A stretch of 6,241 nt of DNA from NCBI GenBank assembly GCA_007124475.1, contig SLFB01000302.1:1-6241 (forward strand), read 5' to 3'. The notes below the pieces were generated by a model. The model did no database searches, was not told the origin of the DNA, and was given only the letters and a program-made list of their open reading frames with translations. Below, one piece after another: positions 1 through 6,241 of the stretch. This stretch comes from Vibrio sp. GTDB lineage: Bacteria > Pseudomonadota > Gammaproteobacteria > Enterobacterales > Vibrionaceae. Numbering within the stretch: the first letter of the stretch is position 1; every line of letters starts with the position of its first letter. A program made the position numbers and the translations under genes.

Positions 1-237
1 CTAGGAATGATTATTCACCTAGGTGATAGCAACAAGTTTAGAATTTCTGAAGCCGTTTTTCGTTTTGGTGCCGATGTTCGTGTCGGCGATGATTTACGTC
101 AAGCTCAGCTGCGTTTAATCAGAGATGGTGAAGCGGTTGTTCACGGCCAAGAACCTACTCAGCAGAGTTTACTGGATGAGTCAAACGGGGTTGAAGAATC
201 AGAGAATGCACAGACGTTATGGGAAAATAAAGCATGA
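1..237 (+). CDS. mukE: MukE, chromosome partition protein (3' part only)
   Basis: This is the C-terminal 78 residues of MukE; the reading frame is open through base 1, so the gene begins outside the window. The first ATG in the frame (base 7) is internal: it matches the Met inside the conserved stretch that E. coli MukE has just before its final winged-helix strand. Conserved segments seen are KFRISEAVFRFGADVR and QLRLIRDGEA, close to E. coli MukE (about 234 aa). The last 30 or so residues are an acidic, Gln/Glu-rich tail that is variable in the family. MukE is the winged-helix (KITE-type) subunit that binds the kleisin MukF and, through it, the MukB heads; it acts on the nucleoid. The stop codon overlaps the mukB start, as expected for the mukF-mukE-mukB operon. 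The identification is firm; the missing N-terminal two thirds cannot be assessed. Confidence 0.95.
   Translation, partial: LGMIIHLGDSNKFRISEAVFRFGADVRVGDDLRQAQLRLIRDGEAVVHGQEPTQQSLLDESNGVEESENAQTLWENKA
221..224 (+). promoter_or_regulatory. Weak ribosome binding site of mukB, inside mukE
   Basis: GGGA lies nine bases before the mukB ATG at 234, within the last codons of mukE. It is only a partial match to Shine-Dalgarno. Together with the ATGA overlap this suggests that mukB translation depends largely on ribosomes finishing mukE (translational coupling). That is inference from spacing, not a demonstrated signal. Confidence 0.45.
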
Positions 238-3200
238 TTGAACGCGGAAAATATCAATCGCTAACGATGATTAATTGGAACGGTTTCTTTGCCCGAACTT
301 TTGACATTGATAGTTTAGTAACCACTTTATCTGGTGGTAACGGTGCTGGTAAATCAACTACCATGGCGGCCTTTATCACCGCATTAATTCCCGATCAAAG
401 TTTGCTGCATTTTCGTAACACAACTGAGGCTGGAAGTTCGCAGGCATCACGAGATAAAGGCTTATATGGTAAGTTGCAACCAGGCACTTGTTACGCAGCT
501 TTAGATGTGGTGAATTCACGTCATCAACGTTTATTGTTCGTGGTGAAGCTGCAACAGGTGGCGGGACGCGACAAAAAAGTAGATATAAAGCCTTTTGTTA
601 TTCAAGGGCTACCCAGTCACATTAAACCAACGGATGTTTTGATTGAAAATGTCTCACAACAGCAAGCAAGAGTTAGACCGCTTAACGAAGTGAAAGAGGC
701 AGCCCAAGCCCTAGAGGGCGTGCTATTTAAATCCTTTAACTCAATCGTTGACTACCACAGCTACATGTTTGAATTTGGTGTGGTTCCTAAAAAGTTGCGT
801 AACAGTAGCGACCGCTCTAAATTTTATCGTTTAATCGAAGCGTCTTTGTATGGTGGTATTTCTAGCGCCATCACTCGTTCATTACGTGATTATTTATTGC
901 CACAGAATGGCGGTGTTAAAAAAGCGTTTCAAGATATGGAATCGGCGTTACGCGAAAATCGTATGACGTTAGAGGCGATAAAAACAACTCAGGCTGATCG
1001 AGATCTGTTCAAACATTTGATCACGGAATCAACTCAATATGTTGCTGCTGATTATATGCGGCATGCCAACGAGCGGCGCCATAAAGTACAACAGACGCTG
1101 AGTTTACGTAATGAGCTGTTTAATACCAGAGATAGCTTGCTAGAACACAATCAGCTATTGAATCAAGTACAGGAAGAGTTAGCCAGTTTAGTCGAGCAAG
1201 AGTCTGCGCTTGAACAAGATCACCAAAGTGCTACCGATCACCTACAGCTGGTGCAAAATGCGCTACGCCAACAAGAAAAAATCACGCGTTATCAAGAAGA
1301 TCTTGAAGAGCTGAGCATGCGGCTTGAAGAGCAGATGATGGTGGTGGAAGAGTCTCAGCAGCAGTTAGTTATGCTCGAAGAGCAAGCCACGTTAGCTGAA
1401 GATGAAGTGGATAGCTTAAAAACCCAACTTGCTGATTATCAGCAAGCGCTTGATATTCAGCAAACCCGAGCCCTACAGTACCAACAAGCCTTACAAGCAT
1501 TGGACAAAGCACGTCAGTTATTGGCAGATGAAGCGCTTAATGCTGATAATGCAGCAGCGAAAATGCAGACGCTGAGCGCGCAGCAAGAGCTAACCACCAA
1601 TGAACTGTTGGCCATTAAGCATAAGTTAGATATGTCAGCCGCCTCAGCTCAGCGCTTTAATCAAGCGTTACAACTGGTCACTCATGTCGTGGGTGAGATC
1701 CCTCGGCAACAAGCGGCTGCTGAGGCGAAGCAATTGCTGACACAAGCTCATCAAGCCGAGCAATTAGTGGAAAATGAAGCGCTATGGTATGAGCAACAGC
1801 GTGATTTGCAACACCGCATTGAGCAGCAGACCGCGATACGTCAGCAAGTAGCAAATTATCAACAGCAGTTTCAGGTATCAATTCAAACGCAAGTTGAGTT
1901 AGAGCTAGAGCGCGAAAAGCATCAAGCTTTACTAGACGAACTGGAGCAAGGGCAAGAATATTTGCAAGACTTGCGCAGTCAACAGCGCAGTCTTGAGCAG
2001 GAGCGAACCAATGAAATTAAGCAACTGCAGCTATCTGCTCCAGCTTGGCATAAAGCAAATGAAGCCCTTGATTGGTTGCGTGAGCAAAGTGGCGCAAGTC
2101 TAGATAGCCGCCAAGCGGTCATGGCAGAAATGCAACAACTTCTGGAACGTGAAAAACAGCAATCAACCCACAAAGATCAACTCGCTATACGTCGCGAGCA
2201 ACTCGATACTGAAATTGAGCGTTTAGCTTCCCCTGGCGGATCGAATGATCCTCGCCTAAAAGGGCTAGCGGATTCTATTGGTGGGGTGCTGTTGTCAGAA
2301 ATCTATGATGATATTACCTTAGAAGACGCGCCATATTTTAGTGCCATGTATGGTCCAGCTCGTCATGCCATTGTCGTTTCTGATTTGTCTGGTATTAAAG
2401 ACAAGCTGGTTGAACTGGATGATTGTCCAGAAGACTTATATTTGATTGAAGGGGATATTGATGCTTTCGACGACAGTTCATTTAATGCCGAAGAGCTGTC
2501 TGGTGCGGTTTGTGTTCAACTGAACCAGAGGCAAATGCGCTACTCACGCTTCCCTCAGATCCCTCTATTTGGCCGGGCTGCCCGCGAACAACGTCTAGAG
2601 CTATTACGTGAAGAGCGTGATGAGGTGGTGGAACAACACGCAAAAGCGGCTTTTGATTCGCAAAAATTGCAGCGTTTGTATCGCAGTTTTAATGAGTTTG
2701 TTGCTCAGCACTTACAAGTGGCTTTTGACGCTGATCCAGAGCAGCAGCTATTGATCGCCCGTGATGCGTTAAATCAAATCACTCGTCAATTAGCGGATAT
2801 TGAGACTCAGCAGCAACAACAAGTGAGTCAGCGTCGTGTTAGTAAACAGGCATTAGCCTTACTTGATTCAATGGCAGCAAATCTACGTTTGTTATCAGAA
2901 GCGGACTTGAGCGAGCGTATGCAAGAGCTCAATGATAAATTGGCGCAATTAGTTCAGGCGAAAGCTTGGTTGGCACAACATGCGAAAACCATTGCTCAGT
3001 TAGCTCCGATTGCCTCAGCATTAGAGCTCGATCCGGAACAGTTCGATGCGTTAGAGCGCGATTATCATCAAGCCGATAGTGCTTTGCAGCACTTGAAAGC
3101 ACAAATGTTTGCATTGGCTGATTTAATCGAGCGTCGTCATTATTTCACTTATGCCGATTCAGTGGATTTACTCAACCAAAGCAGTGAATTGAGTGAGCAA

Positions 3201-4691
3201 TTGAAAGGGAAGCTGCTGCAAGCTGAAACGTTACGTGACCGTTATCGTGCAGAGCGTAAACAAGCACAAGCACAGTTTAATCAGTACAATCAAGTTTTAG
3301 CTTCGCTGAAGAGCGCTTATCAAGCTAAACAAGAAACCGTACAAGAGTTTCAACTTGAGTTACAAGAGTTTGGCATTCAAGCTGATGATAGTGCTTTACA
3401 ACGAGCTCAGTTGCGATGTGATGAGCTGCATGAACGTTTACATACTTCTCGTCGACGTAAGAGTGACTATGAGCGTACCATTACCTCGACTGAGATTGAA
3501 ATAAAGTCGTTAGTAAAACGTCTTAAAAAGCTAGAAAAAGATTACCAAACACTACGTACCTTTGTGGTGAATGCTAAAGCTGGTTGGTGCGCGGTTCTTC
3601 GTTTGGCTCGTCAAAATGATGTTGAGCGTCGTTTACATCGTCGTGAATTGACTTATTTGTCTGCTGATGAATTACGTTCAATGTCGGATAAATCACTGGG
3701 CGCATTACGTTTGGCTGTTGCCAATAATGAGGCGTTGCGTGATGCCTTACGCCATTCAGAAGATAATGCTCATCCAGAGCGCAAGGTGCTGTTTTATATT
3801 GCTGTCTATCAGCATTTACGTGAGCGTATTCGTCAAGACATTATTCGCACCGATGATCCTGTCGAAGCGATTGAGGAAATGGAAGTGGAATTAGCTAGGC
3901 TTACAGAAGAGCTTACCTTGCGTGAAAACCGTCTTGCGTTTAGTTCTGACTCCGTGGCAAGTATTATTCGGAAAACCATTCAGCGTGAACAAAATCGTAT
4001 TCGAATGCTAAACCAAGGTTTATCCAATATCGCTTTTGGTCAAGTAAAAGGGGTGCGTTTGAATGTGAAAGTGCGTGAAAGCCATGACATACTGTTACAA
4101 GGCCTGAGCGATCAACAAGCGCAGCATAAAGATTTATTCGAAAGTTCACGTTATACCTTCTCTGAAGCGATGGCGAAGTTGTTCCAGCGGGTTAATCCAC
4201 ATATTGATATGGGACAGCGTTCACCACAAGTATTAGGCGAAGAGTTATTAGATTATCGCAACTACCGTGAGCTGAGTGTCGAAGTGAATCGTGGTTCAGA
4301 AGGTTGGTTACAAGCTGAGTCGGGAGCTTTATCCACTGGTGAAGCCATTGGTACTGGTCAATCAATTCTATTGATGGTCGTGCAGAGTTGGGAAGAAGAA
4401 TCGCGCCGTTTACGCAGTAAAGATATCATTCCATGTCGATTACTGTTCTTAGATGAAGCCGCGCGTTTGGATGCCAAATCGATAGCGACCCTGTTTGAGT
4501 TATGTGAGCGGCTAGATATGCAATTATTGATTGCGGCACCAGAAAATATCAGCCCTGAAAGAGGGACAACTTATAAACTCGTAAGGAAAGTGTTTAAAGA
4601 TCATGAACATGTGCATGTTGTTGGTTTACGTGGTTTTGTTAGCGAGAAAACCAAACCACAAACCATAGCAGAAGCCGATGTTGTGAGTTAA
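234..4691 (+). CDS. mukB: MukB, SMC-like chromosome condensation ATPase
   Basis: Complete 1485-residue MukB (E. coli: 1486). It is the DNA-binding, ATP-hydrolysing subunit of the MukBEF condensin, which forms loops in and helps segregate the chromosome. The start MIERGKYQSL matches the family start and overlaps the mukE stop (ATGA). Layout: N-terminal head at about 1-335 with Walker A GGNGAGKST (34-42, Lys40); a long Gln/Glu-rich coiled-coil arm to about 665; hinge from PGGS (about 667) to FGRAARE (about 785); return arm; conserved joint region near 1110-1165 (AKAGWCAV, RRLHRRELTYLSADELRSMS); C-terminal head with signature LSTGE (Ser1367) and Walker B LLFLDE (Asp1407, Glu1408). These correspond to E. 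coli Ser1366, Asp1406 and Glu1407. No frameshift or missing catalytic residue is seen. The short tail after LRGF differs from E. coli, as is usual in the family. The gene is last in its operon and is followed by a terminator. Confidence 0.98.
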   Translation: MIERGKYQSLTMINWNGFFARTFDIDSLVTTLSGGNGAGKSTTMAAFITALIPDQSLLHFRNTTEAGSSQASRDKGLYGKLQPGTCYAALDVVNSRHQRLLFVVKLQQVAGRDKKVDIKPFVIQGLPSHIKPTDVLIENVSQQQARVRPLNEVKEAAQALEGVLFKSFNSIVDYHSYMFEFGVVPKKLRNSSDRSKFYRLIEASLYGGISSAITRSLRDYLLPQNGGVKKAFQDMESALRENRMTLEAIKTTQADRDLFKHLITESTQYVAADYMRHANERRHKVQQTLSLRNELFNTRDSLLEHNQLLNQVQEELASLVEQESALEQDHQSATDHLQLVQNALRQQEKITRYQEDLEELSMRLEEQMMVVEESQQQLVMLEEQATLAEDEVDSLKTQLADYQQALDIQQTRALQYQQALQALDKARQLLADEALNADNAAAKMQTLSAQQELTTNELLAIKHKLDMSAASAQRFNQALQLVTHVVGEIPRQQAAAEAKQLLTQAHQAEQLVENEALWYEQQRDLQHRIEQQTAIRQQVANYQQQFQVSIQTQVELELEREKHQALLDELEQGQEYLQDLRSQQRSLEQERTNEIKQLQLSAPAWHKANEALDWLREQSGASLDSRQAVMAEMQQLLEREKQQSTHKDQLAIRREQLDTEIERLASPGGSNDPRLKGLADSIGGVLLSEIYDDITLEDAPYFSAMYGPARHAIVVSDLSGIKDKLVELDDCPEDLYLIEGDIDAFDDSSFNAEELSGAVCVQLNQRQMRYSRFPQIPLFGRAAREQRLELLREERDEVVEQHAKAAFDSQKLQRLYRSFNEFVAQHLQVAFDADPEQQLLIARDALNQITRQLADIETQQQQQVSQRRVSKQALALLDSMAANLRLLSEADLSERMQELNDKLAQLVQAKAWLAQHAKTIAQLAPIASALELDPEQFDALERDYHQADSALQHLKAQMFALADLIERRHYFTYADSVDLLNQSSELSEQLKGKLLQAETLRDRYRAERKQAQAQFNQYNQVLASLKSAYQAKQETVQEFQLELQEFGIQADDSALQRAQLRCDELHERLHTSRRRKSDYERTITSTEIEIKSLVKRLKKLEKDYQTLRTFVVNAKAGWCAVLRLARQNDVERRLHRRELTYLSADELRSMSDKSLGALRLAVANNEALRDALRHSEDNAHPERKVLFYIAVYQHLRERIRQDIIRTDDPVEAIEEMEVELARLTEELTLRENRLAFSSDSVASIIRKTIQREQNRIRMLNQGLSNIAFGQVKGVRLNVKVRESHDILLQGLSDQQAQHKDLFESSRYTFSEAMAKLFQRVNPHIDMGQRSPQVLGEELLDYRNYRELSVEVNRGSEGWLQAESGALSTGEAIGTGQSILLMVVQSWEEESRRLRSKDIIPCRLLFLDEAARLDAKSIATLFELCERLDMQLLIAAPENISPERGTTYKLVRKVFKDHEHVHVVGLRGFVSEKTKPQTIAEADVVS

Positions 4692-4709
4692 TCTGCTGAG
4701 TCCAAGACG

Positions 4710-4740
4710 AAAAAGCGCCTGATTTATCAGGCGCTTTTTT
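4710..4740. terminator. Bidirectional intrinsic terminator between convergent genes
   Basis: A perfect 8-bp GC-rich stem, GCGCCTGA (4715-4722) with TCAGGCGC (4727-4734), closes a TTTA loop. It is followed by six T (4735-4740) on the plus strand and preceded by five A (4710-4714), which read as five T on the minus strand. The A and T tracts can also pair and lengthen the stem. It lies 18 bases after the mukB stop and about 40 bases beyond the stop of the minus-strand ligase gene, so it can serve both transcripts. Confidence 0.9.
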
Positions 4741-4753
4741 ATGGGTTAACTTT

Positions 4754-4769
4754 TAATGAGCTAATGAGC
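4754..4769. repeat. 8-base tandem duplication in the intergenic gap
   Basis: TAATGAGC occurs twice in direct tandem (4754-4761 and 4762-4769), between the shared terminator and the stop codon of the minus-strand ligase gene. It is too short to assign a function and may be chance or a replication-slippage product. The rest of the 89-base gap holds nothing else recognisable. Confidence 0.5.
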
Positions 4770-4780
4770 CAAAGCAGAAA

Positions 4781-5749
4781 TTAATTAACGCCAAATTGCT
4801 GCGCAGCGTAGGCTACTCGCTCGGCAGGGGTAGGATAAATTAATGTTGAACCAAGGTTTTCAATGTGCTGTAAACGCGGCAGTAATCCTGCTCCATTAGC
4901 GGTTTGAATCGCTAAACCTGGGCGGGCATTAAGCTCAAGCACCATTGGGCCTTCTTCTTTATCCAGCACCATATCAGTCCCAATATAACCTAAACCGGTC
5001 ATTTCCCATGCACTGGCCGCTAAGGTTAGTAAGCGTTCCCAGTGGGGGACCGTGAGCTCAGATAATGATTTTCCGGTATCGGGATGATGGGTCACTGGTC
5101 GATTGAACTGTACAGCACGTACCGCTTTACCAGATCCGAGATCAACGCCCACTCCCACCGCTCCTTGGTGTAAGTTAGCTTTGCCATCTGAAGCAGAGGT
5201 AGAAAGGCGCATCATGGCCATGACAGGGTAACCTTTAAAGACAATGATCCGTACATCGGGAACGCCTTCATAGCTGAAACCATCAAAGCAGTCATCAAAT
5301 TTAATTAGGTTTTCGACCACCGCGACGTCATTTTTACCGCCCAGTGAGAACAGACCTGCTAAAGCGTTACTAATGTGTCGCTCAACATCCTCTTTATTAA
5401 TCGTCGATCCAGAAGGTTTAGTGTATACGCCATCTTGATGCGAAGTAATCACAAGGATACCTTTACCACCACTCCCTCGGGCTGGTTTAATAACAAAACC
5501 TGGCCATTTTTTTACCATATCATGAATACGTTTCACATCACCTTGATTGCTAATGACACCAATCAATTCAGGCACGGTACAGCCCGCCCGCTGAGCAATC
5601 AACTTAGTTTGCAGCTTATCGTCAACCAATGGATACTTTGAGCGATCATTATAGCGGCCAATGTAACTATGATTGCGTTTATTCATCCCCATGATCCCCT
5701 TACGACGTAACTTGAAAGGGGAGGTATATTCAGAAAGAGATAAGAACAT
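4781..5749 (-). CDS. RimK-related ATP-grasp protein (alpha-L-glutamate ligase-like family)
   Basis: A 322-residue soluble protein of the family annotated as alpha-L-glutamate ligase-like (related to RimK, which adds Glu to ribosomal protein S6). The family's substrate is not established to my knowledge; by analogy it joins an amino acid or peptide to an acceptor using ATP. Visible features: family N-terminal block RRKGIMGMNKRN (15-26) and YPLVDDK (39-45); nucleotide-binding FVIKP (Lys88) followed by the glycine-rich loop RGSGGKGI (91-98); VVENLI (Glu146); PDVRIIVF (164-171); a His/Asn-containing loop NLHQGAVGVG (192-201); GYIGTDMVLD (254-263); metal-site strand LELNARPG (271-278, Glu272 and Asn274). 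No signal peptide or membrane segment is seen, so it is probably cytosolic. The start at 5749 is preferred over Met20 and Met22 because it has GGAG six bases upstream and keeps the conserved RRKGIMGMN block. It sits one base after the stop of the membrane-protein gene, so the two form an operon. Family assignment is strong, function open. Confidence 0.92.
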   Translation of the reverse strand: MFLSLSEYTSPFKLRRKGIMGMNKRNHSYIGRYNDRSKYPLVDDKLQTKLIAQRAGCTVPELIGVISNQGDVKRIHDMVKKWPGFVIKPARGSGGKGILVITSHQDGVYTKPSGSTINKEDVERHISNALAGLFSLGGKNDVAVVENLIKFDDCFDGFSYEGVPDVRIIVFKGYPVMAMMRLSTSASDGKANLHQGAVGVGVDLGSGKAVRAVQFNRPVTHHPDTGKSLSELTVPHWERLLTLAASAWEMTGLGYIGTDMVLDKEEGPMVLELNARPGLAIQTANGAGLLPRLQHIENLGSTLIYPTPAERVAYAAQQFGVN

Positions 5750-5750
5750 A

Positions 5751-6241
5751 TTAATCTCCGTCTACCAGAGGTTTAAAGCGACGTAACTCGGTTAAGCGAT
5801 AGCCTGTGTAGGTGCCTAGCAGCAGTATTCCGGCCAGGACAATCAATTGTAAACCGATAAAATTAAAGGTTAAATGTTGGATATAAGAGTTCGTCATCGC
5901 TAGATAGATGAGTACCGCGGTAAACAAGGACCCGCCGCCTTGTAACAGAACCTCTTTGGCCCCTTCTTCTTCCCATAAAATCGACATACGCTCAATGGTC
6001 CAGGATAAGATAATCATCGGGAAGAAAGTAATGGTTAACCCTTCGGTGAGCCCAATTTTGAAAGCCACCACGGTAAAAACCGAAATAATCAATATAACCG
6101 AAATGATGACAGCAGATATACGTGCCACCAGTAATAAATTGAGTTTAGATAAATAGCTACGAATAATTAGGCCAGTACCGACAATGAGTAAGAAGCCGAC
6201 GATACCTGTTGTTAATTGGGTTTGTACAAAAGCGACGGCGA
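5751..6241 (-). CDS. Inactive transglutaminase fused to 7 transmembrane helices (C-terminal part)
   Basis: The frame is open from the right window edge to the TAA at 5753-5751, giving 162 residues of a longer protein. A GTG at 6128 is just an internal Val, since the 37 codons before it are also open and continue the family sequence. What is seen is the membrane part: hydrophobic segments at about visible residues 11-26, 36-60, 68-79, 104-116 and 126-146, with the conserved block FFPMIILSWTIERMSILWEE (72-91), which I recognise from the 7TM domain of this family, and a basic C-terminal end (RLTELRRFK) predicted to face the cytoplasm. In full-length members the N-terminal part is a transglutaminase-like domain judged catalytically dead; that part is outside the window, so inactivity cannot be checked here. 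It acts in the inner membrane and probably works with the ATP-grasp protein encoded one base downstream. The operon promoter is also outside the window. Confidence 0.9.
   Translation of the reverse strand, partial: AVAFVQTQLTTGIVGFLLIVGTGLIIRSYLSKLNLLLVARISAVIISVILIISVFTVVAFKIGLTEGLTITFFPMIILSWTIERMSILWEEEGAKEVLLQGGGSLFTAVLIYLAMTNSYIQHLTFNFIGLQLIVLAGILLLGTYTGYRLTELRRFKPLVDGD
5756..5759 (-). promoter_or_regulatory. Ribosome binding site of the ATP-grasp gene
   Basis: On the minus strand, GGAG is six bases before the ATG at 5749. It lies inside the final Gly-Asp codons of the upstream membrane-protein gene. This supports the longest start for the ligase and tight translational coupling of the pair. 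Confidence 0.75.

Noticed and set aside
1678..1881. Minus-strand open frame of 67 codons inside mukB
   Set aside because: It lies wholly inside the MukB coiled-coil coding sequence and has no recognisable domain; a shadow of the real gene. The same applies to the minus-strand frames at 1979-2173, 2929-3114 and 3964-4149.
2808..2823. Run of Gln codons (QQQQQ) in the MukB arm
   Set aside because: Gln-rich stretches occur throughout this coiled coil; mixed CAG/CAA codons and no length excess suggest ordinary composition rather than a repeat expansion.
3667..3894. Plus-strand open frame of 75 codons inside mukB in another frame
   Set aside because: It overlaps the highly conserved MukB joint and C-terminal region, and its translation has no family resemblance.
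5375..5641. Plus-strand open frame of 88 codons opposite the ATP-grasp gene
   Set aside because: It is antisense to the conserved ATP-binding loop of the ligase; composition and lack of any motif suggest an artefact.
5751..6128. Reading the membrane protein as a complete 125-residue protein starting at GTG 6128
   Set aside because: The frame stays open for 37 further codons to base 6241 and these encode another hydrophobic segment fitting the family, so the GTG is an internal Val.
5908..6156. Plus-strand open frame of 82 codons opposite the membrane-protein gene
   Set aside because: It is antisense to the conserved transmembrane region, whose minus-strand frame is open to the window edge and matches a known family.
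6221..6230. Perfect palindrome TTTGTACAAA
   Set aside because: A single 10-base palindrome inside a coding region with no promoter nearby; consistent with chance.

Overview
The window comes from a gammaproteobacterial chromosome, most likely Vibrionaceae. MukB and MukE, the MukBEF condensin, occur only in a subset of gammaproteobacteria. The MukB here looks closer to Vibrio MukB than to the Escherichia coli protein as I remember them; this placement is inference from remembered sequences, not from a search. No mobile element, RNA gene, CRISPR array or phage-like region is visible, and coding density is very high.

Left part, plus strand (1-4691): the last 78 codons of mukE run into a complete mukB of 1485 residues through a 4-base ATGA overlap. 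These are the distal genes of the usual mukF-mukE-mukB operon; mukF and the operon promoter lie outside the window. MukB is the SMC-like ATPase, MukE the winged-helix accessory subunit, and together with the kleisin MukF they organise and segregate the chromosome. All ATPase motifs are intact in MukB. The residues matching those reported in E. coli for binding topoisomerase IV (ParC) and acyl carrier protein are also kept.

Middle (4692-4780): an 89-base convergent intergenic gap. It holds a strong hairpin with A and T tracts on its two sides, which probably ends transcription from both directions, and a short 8-base tandem repeat.

Right part, minus strand (4781-6241): two tightly coupled genes separated by one base. 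The upstream one, cut by the window edge, is the C-terminal membrane portion of an 'inactive transglutaminase fused to 7 transmembrane helices' protein. The downstream one is a complete RimK-related ATP-grasp protein (alpha-L-glutamate ligase-like family, 322 aa). This pair is a conserved but poorly understood gene neighbourhood, often accompanied by a RimB-like aspartic (retropepsin-like) protease gene. It is the least explained biology in the window. The ligase keeps the features expected of an active ATP-grasp enzyme, so a membrane-associated peptide or amino-acid ligation system is plausible, but its substrate cannot be read from the sequence.
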